NCBI RefSeq assembly: GCF_014199935.1
Contig: NZ_JACHOP010000013.1
Location: 1 to 64,000 of the forward strand
Direction of reading: 5' to 3'
DNA: 64,000 nucleotides
Source of the DNA: Methylorubrum rhodinum
GTDB lineage: Bacteria; Pseudomonadota; Alphaproteobacteria; Rhizobiales; Beijerinckiaceae
Below are positions 25,177-33,225 of this stretch, in pieces; positions within the stretch are counted from its first letter, which is position 1, and each line of letters opens with the position of its first letter. The notes under the pieces are model-generated. The model was not told the origin of the DNA. It worked only from the letters and a program-made list of their open reading frames with translations, and did no database searches. The translations under genes were made by a program, and so were the position numbers.

Positions 25177-26748
25177 ATGGCGAAGGCGGCTGCGAAGCCC
25201 AAGGCAAAGGCGGCGTACACCCGCAAGCGCGTGGCCCTGGCGGTCGAGCACGTCGAACGCGGCGAGGACCTGATCGAGCAGGGCAAGGTGCCCGGGCGCG
25301 GAATCGAGTTCGCCGATACGCGCACCGCGGGCCTGATCCTGCGTGTCACGCCGCGCGCCTCGACGTTCATGCTCAAGACCGAGGCCGCGACCATCCGGTT
25401 GGGCGAAGCCAACAGGCTCACGGTCGAGCAGGCGCGTGACCAGGCAGCCCTCGCGAGGATCAGCCTGAAGCGCGGCCGGGACCCCCGCCGTCAGGTCGCG
25501 GCCTTCGAGGCGTCGATGGGCCAGACGGCCGACGTCGCCGCATCCGCCGAGGTCGCCGCGGCGGTCGATGACACGCCCGCGCAGACAGAGGCCGACCGTC
25601 GGGCCTACGGGCCCTGGCTCTGGCGCGACCTGATCGACGAGTTCCTAGCGGCCAAGCTCCCTAAGTTGAAGGGAACCTACAGGTCCCAGTACGAGAGCTA
25701 CCTGCGCCACAAGGCGTTCGACCGAATCCGGGACCGCCTCGTCTCCGAAATCCGCATCAAGGACCTGGAGGGCGTCAGAAATTCCGTCGTTACGAGCAAC
25801 ACCGCCTCGGCCGCCCACCGCGTCGTCCAGCAAGGTAAGGAGGCGCTGTCCTGGGCCTGGCGCTACAACGCCGGTGTCAGCGGACTCGACGTCTACGAGT
25901 TTGAGTGGTGGCTGCGGTGGAGCATCGAATACTCCTCGGGCACGCGTGATCACGTGCCTCTGATCGAGGAGCTCGCCCGCACCCTGGCGCTCGCCGAGCG
26001 GCACCGGTCGCTCGGGCAGACGGAGCACGCGACCGGCCCCGGCACGCTCGCGATGTTGTGGCTGACCGTCCTGACGGGGCAGCGGACTTCCCAGACGTCC
26101 ATCCTGCGGCACGACCGCCTCTACCCCCTCGACGGCATGCCGGGGTGGCTAAGCGCAAATTGGTCCGGGTCCGAGATGAAGGGCGGCAAGAGCGGCTCCC
26201 GACCCCACGCCCTGCCGCTGCCCCCGCAGGCGCTCGCGGTGCTGAAGCGGATCCTGGCCGAGCTCGACGAGCCGTCCCCATGGGCGTGCCCGTCCTCCCG
26301 CGGCGACGGCCATGCCAACCAGTCCGCGGTCAACAAACTGCTCTGGCGCCTGGAGGGCTTGGACAACAACGGCGATCCTAAGCCCGGCAGGGCGAACTTG
26401 CTCGCGCTGCACGGAATCGAACCGTGGACGCCGCACGATGCCCGGCGCACGCTCGGCTCGTTCCTCGGCGACCGCCGGCTCGGCGGCGCGGCGAGCGCCA
26501 TCCTCTCCCATAAGGAGGGCAAGGGGGAGAGCGAGAAGGAGCGGACCGCCGCGGTCACGCGGCTCCACTACGACCGGGGCCAGCGCATGGCCCTGAAAGC
26601 GGAGGGGATGGAGCTTTGGGTCGCCGCGGTCGTCGAGGCCTACGAGCGAGAGCGCGCCGCGCTGGCCCTGCTCCCGATGCCGGCGCCCCCGCCCCGGACG
26701 AAGCGCCGGCCGCGGGTGAAACCGCCCGGGATCAAAGCGGACGCCTGA
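25177..26748 (+). CDS. Tyrosine recombinase / island integrase
   Basis: The 523-residue enzyme has a basic N-terminus (MAKAAAKPKAKAAYTRKR), an N-terminal DNA-arm domain resembling DUF4102 (VTPRASTFMLKTEAATIRLG), a core-binding region around 145-235 and a C-terminal catalytic domain. The catalytic residues visible are R303 (LTGQRTSQ), H420-xx-R423 (WTPHDARRTLGSFL) and Y465 (LHYDRGQR). It would cut and rejoin DNA at the tRNA-Gly site 160 bases upstream. The gene reads away from the tRNA into the island, the usual arrangement for P4-like islands. No excisionase was identified. Confidence 0.9.
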   Translation: MAKAAAKPKAKAAYTRKRVALAVEHVERGEDLIEQGKVPGRGIEFADTRTAGLILRVTPRASTFMLKTEAATIRLGEANRLTVEQARDQAALARISLKRGRDPRRQVAAFEASMGQTADVAASAEVAAAVDDTPAQTEADRRAYGPWLWRDLIDEFLAAKLPKLKGTYRSQYESYLRHKAFDRIRDRLVSEIRIKDLEGVRNSVVTSNTASAAHRVVQQGKEALSWAWRYNAGVSGLDVYEFEWWLRWSIEYSSGTRDHVPLIEELARTLALAERHRSLGQTEHATGPGTLAMLWLTVLTGQRTSQTSILRHDRLYPLDGMPGWLSANWSGSEMKGGKSGSRPHALPLPPQALAVLKRILAELDEPSPWACPSSRGDGHANQSAVNKLLWRLEGLDNNGDPKPGRANLLALHGIEPWTPHDARRTLGSFLGDRRLGGAASAILSHKEGKGESEKERTAAVTRLHYDRGQRMALKAEGMELWVAAVVEAYERERAALALLPMPAPPPRTKRRPRVKPPGIKADA

Positions 26749-26946
26749 TCCCGCTCAGGATCACTCGCCTATCGCGGCAAGGGACCGGTAACCATCCGCC
26801 CAGGGATAACTCGGCGGGGCGGCCGCGCCGCCTTGCCGGGGGAATCCCGAGCTGCGATCCCGGACCAACACCGACGGAGACGACCCGTGAAACGAATAGC
26901 GCGCCCCCTCACCGAGAGACCCAATCCCGGGGCGTGACCGCGCGGC

Positions 26947-26971
26947 GGCAGCCCCCAGACCGGAGGCTGCC
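26947..26971 (+). promoter_or_regulatory. Hairpin over the ribosome site of the phosphoesterase gene
   Basis: The arms ggcagcc (26947-26953) and ggctgcc (26965-26971) can pair, leaving an 11-base loop that overlaps the GGAGG ribosome site at 26962-26966. The start codon is at 26975. Folding could lower translation. No ligand-binding structure is apparent. Confidence 0.3.
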
Positions 26972-26974
26972 TTC

Positions 26975-27529
26975 ATGACCAAGACCCTCTTCACCGCCGA
27001 CCTGCACCTGAATCACGCCGCGGTCATCTCGATGTGCGGGCGGCCCTTCGCCGACGTCCGCGAGATGAACGAGGCGCTCATCCACGCCTGGAACTCGCGC
27101 GTCCGCCGCGGCGACACGGTCTGGTTCCTCGGCGACTTCGCCATGAAGGCCTCGCCCGAGGAGTGCGCGGCCTTCTTCGGACGCCTGAACGGGATCAAGC
27201 ATCTCGTGCGCGGCAACCACGACGCTAAGCGCGTGCTCGACCTGCCGTGGGCCAGCCAGCACGACCTCGTCCAGACCACGGTGGACGGCGTCAGGCTGGT
27301 GCTTTGTCACTATGCCATGCGGTCCTTCCCGGGCGTCTGGCGCGGCAGCCTCCACCTGTTCGGGCACACGCACGCCACGCTGCCGCCGACCCGGCAGTCC
27401 TGCGACGTCGGCGTCGACGCGTGGGCGTACCGGCCCGTCACGCTCGACGAGATCCGGGACCGGCTCGCCGGCGTCGATGAGGAGCCCGAGGAGATCCGGC
27501 TCGCCTGTACCCTGGATGACGAGGGCTAG
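26975..27529 (+). CDS. Calcineurin-like metallophosphoesterase
   Basis: This 184-residue protein has all motifs of the binuclear metallophosphoesterase fold: TADLHLNH (D-x-H), VWFLGDFAM (GD), VRGNHDAKR (GNHD), LVLCHYAMR and LFGHTHAT (GHTH). Small stand-alone members of this type are frequent on phages and plasmids and cleave phosphomono- or diesters; the substrate is unknown. Its stop codon lies in a CTAG shared with the stop of the convergent gene on the other strand. It is the first island gene after the integrase. Confidence 0.88.
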   Translation: MTKTLFTADLHLNHAAVISMCGRPFADVREMNEALIHAWNSRVRRGDTVWFLGDFAMKASPEECAAFFGRLNGIKHLVRGNHDAKRVLDLPWASQHDLVQTTVDGVRLVLCHYAMRSFPGVWRGSLHLFGHTHATLPPTRQSCDVGVDAWAYRPVTLDEIRDRLAGVDEEPEEIRLACTLDDEG

Positions 27530-27879
27530 TCCTCGTCATCCTCCGGGTAGTAGCGGACCCAACGCTGGGTGAGGATGTCGAAGATGAAGCTGGAGGGACC
27601 CTCCGGCTTGTACTTGCCCCGCATGCACCAACGCTCGTCAGGGTCACGCCCCCGCACGTGGCGCACGATGAGGATGGCGCGGCCGCCGTCGAAAAGCTGG
27701 ACGTCGACGGCAAAGCCGCGGTGGTCCAGCGTACGGGCCCGCGATACGTGCGTGATCGGACAAGGCACCGACCTGAAGCGTATGTGGCAATACTGCCGCA
27801 GGCGCTCGATGGCCATGTCGGTCTTCACCGGGACAGGCCGGGGGTTCAGGCGGGACTTACGGCGGGAGCGCTTAGCCAC
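27526..27879 (-). CDS. Hypothetical basic protein, 117 aa
   Basis: The protein starts with a very basic stretch (MAKRSRRKSRLNPRPVPVK), has central beta-like sequence (GFAVDVQLFDGGRAILIVRH) and an acidic tail ending YYPEDDED. No family recognised. It overlaps the start region of the preceding gene by eight bases and is the last gene of a long leftward run of small genes that begins at 31816. Confidence 0.6.
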   Translation of the reverse strand: MAKRSRRKSRLNPRPVPVKTDMAIERLRQYCHIRFRSVPCPITHVSRARTLDHRGFAVDVQLFDGGRAILIVRHVRGRDPDERWCMRGKYKPEGPSSFIFDILTQRWVRYYPEDDED

Positions 27880-28294
27880 GGGCCGACTCCCTCGCGCGCC
27901 GTTCGGCCCTGAGCCGTTCGTCGAAGGCGTCGGCGTCGGTGATCCCGGTCGCGAGCTCGAAAAGGCGCCTCAGGCGGTCCTGGCGCGCCTCGTCCCAGGC
28001 GCTCGCGATGAGCGTCAGGTATCCCCAGTCGATCCCGTCCATCGTCTCGTCGAGGAGGCGAGCGCGGCCCATCCATTCAAGCTGGAGGCGGATGTGGCGG
28101 TCTTCGACGGGCACGCCTTCGACGCAGCGCGCCCGCATGACGTGGATGCCGAACGGGTCGAGCGCCTCGTAAGCCTCGTCGTGCTCGTCACCGTTGTTGG
28201 CGGCGGCCATGAAGCGCCGGAGTGTCTCTCGGTCCGTCTCCGTCATCTGTGCGAAGACGACGTCCCCAATCGGGGACCGGTCGTGTTCCCTCAT
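27872..28294 (-). CDS. Hypothetical protein, 140 aa
   Basis: The start MREHDRSPIGDVVFAQ is preceded by GGGAG at eight bases, favouring it over starts further upstream. The product is acidic and helical, with conserved-looking MDGIDWGYLTLIASAWDEAR. Function is unknown. It is part of the leftward small-gene array. Confidence 0.6.
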   Translation of the reverse strand: MREHDRSPIGDVVFAQMTETDRETLRRFMAAANNGDEHDEAYEALDPFGIHVMRARCVEGVPVEDRHIRLQLEWMGRARLLDETMDGIDWGYLTLIASAWDEARQDRLRRLFELATGITDADAFDERLRAERRARESARG

Positions 28295-28472
28295 GCCAAA
28301 ACTCCCACGCGGGGCGGTCGCCCCATGCGCAGGATGAAAGGCTTCAAGCATTGGGAAGTCCAGGGGGCGCGGGCGGCTCTCCCAAGACTCGTTGCGTCCA
28401 TCATTAACGCCACATCAGGGCGTCCCGGTCAACCGATGACAGATGAATAGCGGTAATACGGTTAACAAGTAG

Positions 28473-29156
28473 TTAACTCGCCAGGGCGATGTGCTCGTCG
28501 TACTCGGCTAGGAACTCGCTCGCGCCCCCGTCCCCGGCGATGACGTGGAGGTACGCCGAGATCTCGCTGTGGCGCGTCTCGTTCTCGCGGCCCATCAGGT
28601 GCTCGCGCAGGATGAGGTGTCGCTCGCCCGGCGGTATGGTCCGGCGGGTCCAGTGGTCGGTCTGCGGCGTCGAGGCCCGCGCAACGTGGCGGGAGATCTC
28701 GTGCTCCATCGCCTCGTCGAAGGGCTTCATGGCCAAGATCTCGGCGTTCGTCATCGTGGCGGCGCGCTCCTCCAGCCACGCGACGTCGCCTTCGTCGTAC
28801 GACCCCTCGCGAATCCGCGCCACGATGCGGGCGCGGCGCCGGGCCTCGCGCTCTGCCTCGGGCATGGCCTTCTCGAAGACGACGACGGCCATCATGCCGA
28901 GGGCGGATTCAATTGCGTCCTCGTCGTCGTAGGGGCCGCCGCAAGTCGCCGCGGCGTAGAGAACACGGTGGCGGGAGGCGTAGCGGTCCACCGCCTCGGC
29001 GACGACCTCGAAGGCGGCGGCCGGCGCCAGGCCGCCGAGGTCGAGGCGCAGGCCCCACGCCGCCGCCCTGGCGCTGTGGTCCCCGGCGGCCAGGGCGCGC
29101 AGCCACTGCTCGAAGTGCTGGCCTGCGCCGTCACGAAGCTCGTCGAAATACGTCAT
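28473..29156 (-). CDS. Hypothetical protein, 227 aa
   Basis: The protein begins MTYFDELRDGAGQHFEQWL after a GAGCGGACC ribosome site. It appears all-helical with Ala/Arg/Glu-rich segments and several His residues in the C-terminal third (HEISRHVARA, HLILREHLMG). No domain was recognised. It lies between two other unknown genes in the leftward array. Confidence 0.62.
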   Translation of the reverse strand: MTYFDELRDGAGQHFEQWLRALAAGDHSARAAAWGLRLDLGGLAPAAAFEVVAEAVDRYASRHRVLYAAATCGGPYDDEDAIESALGMMAVVVFEKAMPEAEREARRRARIVARIREGSYDEGDVAWLEERAATMTNAEILAMKPFDEAMEHEISRHVARASTPQTDHWTRRTIPPGERHLILREHLMGRENETRHSEISAYLHVIAGDGGASEFLAEYDEHIALAS

Positions 29157-29230
29157 GGTCCGCTCGCGGAAACCGGGGTTGCGGGGGAATCGGGGCTGCG
29201 CCCCTGTCGCCGGGCGCGTCGACGGAGGCG

Positions 29231-29695
29231 TCAGGTCCGGCGGCGGCCCGCCAAGCCCCACCAGTAGGCCTCCTCGACGGCGAGGCGCTCGACGAGGTCC
29301 TGGGCCTGCGCGGTCCAAGGGTGGTCCCGCCGGAGATGGGGGCGGAGTCGGGCCTGGAGGCTGGCAAGCCCGCTCGCGCGCATGCCGGCGAAGCGCTCGA
29401 TGTCGAACCTCCCGACGGGCTGCCCGAGCTCGTCGACGAGGGCCCGTCCGCGGGCGAGGCGCTCCGTCGCGACGAGGACGGCCTGCTCGATGGCGAGGTC
29501 GCGCGGGTCCTCAGTGATGTGGGCCCGGCCGCCGGGGGGCGCGGGGATGCGGTCCGGGTAGAGCCGCGACGGCGCGAGACGCAGGCCGTGCACGTAGAAC
29601 TCGGACGTCGGGTACGGAAATCCGCGCGGGGGCGGTGCGACGGCCTGGGGCGTGGCGGGCGCCGGGGATTCGGGGACGAGGCTGAGGTGCGTCAT
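29231..29695 (-). CDS. Hypothetical protein, 154 aa
   Basis: A Pro-rich N-terminus (MTHLSLVPESPAPATPQAVA) leads to a region with FDIERFAGMRASGLASLQAR and WTAQAQDLVERLAVEEAYWW. No family was recognised. It follows nine bases after the neighbouring gene, consistent with co-transcription. Confidence 0.6.
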   Translation of the reverse strand: MTHLSLVPESPAPATPQAVAPPPRGFPYPTSEFYVHGLRLAPSRLYPDRIPAPPGGRAHITEDPRDLAIEQAVLVATERLARGRALVDELGQPVGRFDIERFAGMRASGLASLQARLRPHLRRDHPWTAQAQDLVERLAVEEAYWWGLAGRRRT

Positions 29696-29704
29696 GGCGA
29701 GCTC

Positions 29705-30136
29705 CTAGAAGAAGGCGAGTTGGATGGGGGCGTTCGGGCGCGCCGGCGGCGAGGCCCTGCGGCGTGTCGGCTTGACCGGTTCAGCGGGCAGCCGTCCGAG
29801 GTAGGCGTCGATCTCGGACGGCGTGACCGTCCGGACCGTTCCACGGATTGCCTTGAACATCGCAGCGCGCGGGGAATTAGGCCCGCCGCCCATCCGCCGC
29901 TGGAAGCCGGCGATCTGCGTGTGGATGTCGAGGGTCTCGCTCAGGGGGAACGGCCATAGGGCGGGCGCCACGTCGCCGTCGGGCATCGGGCCGGTGGCAA
30001 GGACGTAGCCGCCGACGCGGAAGCCGGCGATGATGGAGGCCGCAGCCTCGGTGCGCTCGTCCCCGTTCGCGTCACGCTCGGCAACGAATGCCGTGCGGGT
30101 CTCGCGCCCGCACTCCGCGATGACGACGGCGCTCAC
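29705..30136 (-). CDS. Hypothetical protein, 143 aa
   Basis: The protein starts MSAVVIAECGRETRTAFVAE. It has a small beta-rich first half and a basic C-terminal half (KPTRRRASPPARPNAPIQ). Its start overlaps the stop of the previous gene by four bases, indicating translational coupling. Function is unknown. Confidence 0.6.
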   Translation of the reverse strand: MSAVVIAECGRETRTAFVAERDANGDERTEAAASIIAGFRVGGYVLATGPMPDGDVAPALWPFPLSETLDIHTQIAGFQRRMGGGPNSPRAAMFKAIRGTVRTVTPSEIDAYLGRLPAEPVKPTRRRASPPARPNAPIQLAFF

Positions 30137-30447
30137 GCGGCGGCTCCGTGATCGAGGACCTCGCGGACGGCGGCGAGGGCGTCCGTCAGCCCGGCCGGGC
30201 TATCGAGGCCAAGCTGCTGGGCCCACTCCTTCACGAGCTCCGGATCGCCCGCGGCGTCCCGGAGCGCCAGGATACCGTCGAGACCGGCGAGGGCCGCGTA
30301 GGCCGCCTGGCCGTCGCGGGGGACGATGACGAATCCCGCGCGGTCGAGGCGGGCCAGCGTGTCACGGGCGACTTGCATGGCGGGGCGACCGCCGGAAGCG
30401 GCGACTTCGCCCGCGATGGCGTGGATGGCCTTTGTCGTGTCGGTCAT
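30133..30447 (-). CDS. Hypothetical protein, 104 aa
   Basis: The product begins MTDTTKAIHAIAGEVAASGG and looks helical throughout, ending LAAVREVLDHGAAA. Four-base overlaps with both neighbours tie it to the same operon. No family was recognised. Confidence 0.6.
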   Translation of the reverse strand: MTDTTKAIHAIAGEVAASGGRPAMQVARDTLARLDRAGFVIVPRDGQAAYAALAGLDGILALRDAAGDPELVKEWAQQLGLDSPAGLTDALAAVREVLDHGAAA

Positions 30448-30773
30448 GGCGTTGTCCTTGGGTTAAGGCGGGGGAGACGGGCGCCGCGCACCGGCGGCGG
30501 GGCCGGTTCAGGCGATGGCTCCGGGGGCGCCGGAACGCGCTTCGCCTCATGCTCGGCCAGCGCCTCGGCGAGCTCGCCCACGGCCATGCGGGCGGCGAAA
30601 AGGAGCTCGCCCTCGATGCGGCGCAGCTTGCCGTCCAGCATGCGGTCGCCCTTGGCCTCTATGGAGGCGGCCCGGCAAGCGGCCATGACGAGGGCGAGAC
30701 GGCGCCGGGTTTCGACGGCGTCGATGCTGTAGAGTTGGTCGACGAAGATCGAGCGTCCGAGAGGCCTAGACAT
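30444..30773 (-). CDS. Hypothetical protein, 109 aa
   Basis: The chosen start (MSRPLGRSIFVDQLYSIDAV) overlaps the stop of the upstream gene by eight bases. The protein is helical with a Pro-rich tail (PAPPEPSPEPAPPPVRGARL). Function is unknown. Confidence 0.55.
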   Translation of the reverse strand: MSRPLGRSIFVDQLYSIDAVETRRRLALVMAACRAASIEAKGDRMLDGKLRRIEGELLFAARMAVGELAEALAEHEAKRVPAPPEPSPEPAPPPVRGARLPRLNPRTTP

Positions 30774-31083
30774 CGTCGCCCTCCTCGGGGAATCGATGCG
30801 CGTCGAGGAGGTCGCCATGCACGTCTCCGGCGTGGAGCGCGGCGACGATGGCGATGGCGCGGGGATCGTCGTCGCCGAGCAGGCCGGGGCCGTCGTCGTC
30901 GTCCATGAATTCGAGCGTGACGGGGCCGAGGGGGTGGAACGCGAACCGGGGCTGCGGGCGGCCGCGCTCGTCGTCCTCGCCCGGCACGATGTCGTATGTG
31001 ACGTCGACCGTGCCGACGTAGCGGACGCCGTCGATGTCGAGGTCGAACTCGTGGACGGTCTGGTACTGGTCGAAGATGCTCAT
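30766..31083 (-). CDS. Hypothetical acidic protein, 105 aa
   Basis: The product begins MSIFDQYQTVHEFDLDIDGV with a beta-strand pattern (RYVGTVDVTYDIVPGEDD) and a strongly acidic C-terminus. The ATG overlaps the preceding HTH gene stop by four bases. Function is unknown. Small acidic proteins in phage-like arrays can be inhibitors or DNA mimics, but nothing specific supports that here. Confidence 0.6.
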   Translation of the reverse strand: MSIFDQYQTVHEFDLDIDGVRYVGTVDVTYDIVPGEDDERGRPQPRFAFHPLGPVTLEFMDDDDGPGLLGDDDPRAIAIVAALHAGDVHGDLLDAHRFPEEGDDV

Positions 31084-31547
31084 GCCGCGACCTTCGCCGC
31101 CCGGGCCTTGGCCATGCTGTCGATGCGCTGGCGCTGGCGTTCCTCGGCCGAGAGCGTCGGCATCTCGGTGACGCCGCGCTCGCGCAGGAGGCGGTAGACC
31201 GTCGTCGACCGGAGACCATGGCGCATGGCGGCCCGATGGACGCCCTCGCGCATGGCCGTCGCGACGATGACCTCCTCCTGCGCGACGGTCGTCTTGCGGC
31301 GGGCGTTGCGGACGGGGACCTCGCCGGCCCGGGCGCGCAGGACGCGGCGACCGTCGGCCGCCATCCGCTCGATTGCCCAGCGTCCGAGCCAGGACCACCT
31401 TTCCGTGCAGGCCTCCCAGCCGTGGGAATCCCAAAGTCGGGCGACGGTCTCGACGGACGGGCGGATGCGGCAGGCGGCGTCGATCTCGGAGACGGCGGTG
31501 GTACCGACTTCGTCGAGGTTCGCGCGGGTGCGGACTGGGCGGCTCAT
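31080..31547 (-). CDS. HTH-containing DNA-binding protein, 155 aa
   Basis: The C-terminal half holds a helix-turn-helix pattern (VIVATAMREGVHRAAMRHGL then RSTTVYRLLRERG), like those of resolvase/transposase-type DNA-binding domains. The N-terminal half contains Trp-rich CTERWSWLGRWAIERM. It overlaps the upstream regulator gene and downstream gene by four bases each. It may be a second regulator of the array; its target is unknown. Confidence 0.62.
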   Translation of the reverse strand: MSRPVRTRANLDEVGTTAVSEIDAACRIRPSVETVARLWDSHGWEACTERWSWLGRWAIERMAADGRRVLRARAGEVPVRNARRKTTVAQEEVIVATAMREGVHRAAMRHGLRSTTVYRLLRERGVTEMPTLSAEERQRQRIDSMAKARAAKVAA

Positions 31548-31816
31548 GAGAACACCCTTTCCGCCCTGACCAGGACGACACCGTCGGCGTCGCAGAGCTC
31601 CACGGATTCGGGCTCGCGAGGCACGTAGCGAATGTCCCGCTGGAGCCCGAGGGGCCGCAGCACGGAATCGCCCGGGGCGCGACGGCCGAGCAGCACGTCC
31701 GAGACGTATTGAGGCGTCACGCCGGCGCTATCGGCCCATCTGGATTGACCGCCGGCTTCTTTACATGCCGCCCGCAGACGCGAGACGACGTCAGTCTCTC
31801 TCAGTGCCCGTACCAC
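31544..31816 (-). CDS. Cro/CI-like regulator, 90 aa
   Basis: The product contains a short lambda-repressor-like HTH: VVSRLRAACKEAGGQSRWAD followed by GVTPQYVSDVLLGRR, where recognition-helix residues would be PQYVSDVL. Its size fits a Cro-type repressor. It is the first gene of the leftward array and faces a rightward gene across an AT-rich region with an inverted repeat, so it probably controls the switch between the two directions. Confidence 0.7.
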   Translation of the reverse strand: MVRALRETDVVSRLRAACKEAGGQSRWADSAGVTPQYVSDVLLGRRAPGDSVLRPLGLQRDIRYVPREPESVELCDADGVVLVRAERVFS

Positions 31817-31918
31817 CCGCCGCTCCCGAATTAGCTTGTACGCGGATAAAGGTAGACCGGAAACCGTCGATTACAAGAACTATTTCAAAGTTGACGCCAG
31901 GACAACTTATCAAATGAA

Positions 31919-31945
31919 TTTCTGGTATCATAAAGACACCAGAAA
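31919..31945. promoter_or_regulatory. Inverted repeat in the divergent region, likely operator
   Basis: The 11-base arms tttctggtatc and gacaccagaaa are inverted copies of each other with one mismatch, separated by ataaa. A TTGACG hexamer lies about 23 bases to the left. The site is between a Cro/CI-like gene and a rightward gene, so it is a good candidate binding site for that regulator. Confidence 0.5.
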
Positions 31946-32033
31946 ATGCCATGGCGCCGCACCATCAATACGGTCTTTCATCTTGCTGGGACGAGTGGCA
32001 CGATACCCATGCCAGCGGATTTCAGGAGCCGAC

Positions 32034-32450
32034 ATGACCCAGACCGGACTTTGGAGCGTGAGGATGGACGGGGGTGTTTTCGGACGCCTCCGCCGTCGCG
32101 AGCGCCTCGAATCCCTGCCGCCCGAGGGGACCGTGATCGACCGCAAGACGGGCCACGCCATCGTTCGGGGCGGCGTCCTCGTCGCCCTATCGGAGAGCGA
32201 GGCCGAGGACCTCGTGGACCCGGCCGGGGCCGCCGAGCGCCGCTATCGGGCTGCCGTCGTCGCGGCGGGGTGGCCCGACCGGCTCAAGCGCATCACCGCC
32301 GAGCCCGGGCACGACTGGCAGGCCGACGGGACCTACCCGACGGACGATGCCGGGCTCGCCCATGTCTACTGCGAGCGCATCGCCGGCCGGCACGTATGGG
32401 TACGCAACGTGACCTACCCCGAGGCCGTCAGCCTCGGCATCACGCCCTAG
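32034..32450 (+). CDS. Hypothetical protein, 138 aa
   Basis: The start MTQTGLWSVRMDGGVFGRLR has AGGAG seven bases upstream. The second half includes WQADGTYPTDDAGLAHVYCE and HVWVRNVTYPEAVSLG. Function is unknown. It is the first rightward gene after the putative operator. Confidence 0.6.
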   Translation: MTQTGLWSVRMDGGVFGRLRRRERLESLPPEGTVIDRKTGHAIVRGGVLVALSESEAEDLVDPAGAAERRYRAAVVAAGWPDRLKRITAEPGHDWQADGTYPTDDAGLAHVYCERIAGRHVWVRNVTYPEAVSLGITP

Positions 32451-32498
32451 TCGATTTCCACCCCACCCCGCAGCATCCCCATAGACAGGAGACACCCC

Positions 32499-33086
32499 AT
32501 GCGCCGCTTCCTCGCCGCCTTCGCCCGCTCCCTTGCAGCAGCCCTCGCCGCCATGCCCCGTATGGTCTTCGAGGGCGGAAAATGGGTCGCCCGGACCTTT
32601 TTCCCGGGCCGGCCCCAGGAGGAGGCCATGGCCGAGCAGGAGCTCGTCGAGGAGCTCATGCGCCCCCGCGAGCTCCCCAAGGCCGACACCGGCTACGACA
32701 GCCCCGATGAGGCCTGGGGCCGCGCCGCCGGCGACTTCCTCATCCCTTGCGGCGAGTCTCTCCACCGCCCCGAGGCGATCCTGGACGAGCGCGCGATGGC
32801 GTATCTGGATTCGCTCAACGTCATGGAGCGGGCGGCGATCTTGGCCTACGACGCCAAGTTCATCGGGCAGCACCTGATGGGCGAGCGCAAGCTGAAGGGC
32901 CTGCCGCCGGTCCCGACGGCGGCGCAGTGGACCGACGCCGAGAAGGCCCGCCTCGCCGCCCTGGCCGCACCCGTCCGCCAGGGCCTCGCGGAGATGCAGA
33001 CCAAGATCGACAACGTCGCCGCGATCATGCGTTCGCAGGGCTACGAGCCGGTCTACGAGCCCGCGTTCCGCCCCCGGGCCGCCTGA
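32499..33086 (+). CDS. Hypothetical protein, 195 aa
   Basis: The protein begins MRRFLAAFARSLAAALAAMP, an amphipathic or weak signal-like helix, followed by an acidic helical body (LDERAMAYLDSLNVMERAAI). No domain recognised. It follows the previous gene by 48 bases and is followed by a strong terminator at 33112. Confidence 0.62.
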   Translation: MRRFLAAFARSLAAALAAMPRMVFEGGKWVARTFFPGRPQEEAMAEQELVEELMRPRELPKADTGYDSPDEAWGRAAGDFLIPCGESLHRPEAILDERAMAYLDSLNVMERAAILAYDAKFIGQHLMGERKLKGLPPVPTAAQWTDAEKARLAALAAPVRQGLAEMQTKIDNVAAIMRSQGYEPVYEPAFRPRAA

Positions 33087-33111
33087 CGCCCGAATCCCCC
33101 GCCGAACGACG

Positions 33112-33147
33112 AAGGCCGCCCTGGTGAGGGGCGGCCTTATTTATTTT
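33112..33147 (+). terminator. Rho-independent terminator
   Basis: A ten-base stem (aaggccgccc paired with gggcggcctt), seven-base loop and T-rich tract (atttatttt) end the rightward pair of genes. Confidence 0.8.
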
Positions 33148-33155
33148 CACGGAGG

Positions 33156-33179
33156 GGGCCTCCGGCGCGCCGGAGGCCC
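33156..33179. terminator. Perfect 24-base palindrome, possible terminator for the convergent gene
   Basis: The sequence gggcctccggcgcgccggaggccc reads the same on both strands. It sits between the convergent gene ends, only nine bases beyond the other terminator. No T-run follows in either direction except the short cccc/tttt context, so its role as terminator is uncertain. Confidence 0.4.
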
Positions 33180-33225
33180 TGGATGTTTGCTGCGGCATGC
33201 CGAATCGACACGCGCTGAGCACGTC

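Noticed and set aside
33150-33200. CRISPR-like or repeat array
   Set aside because: Only one palindrome and one terminator are present; no regularly spaced repeats were seen anywhere in the window.
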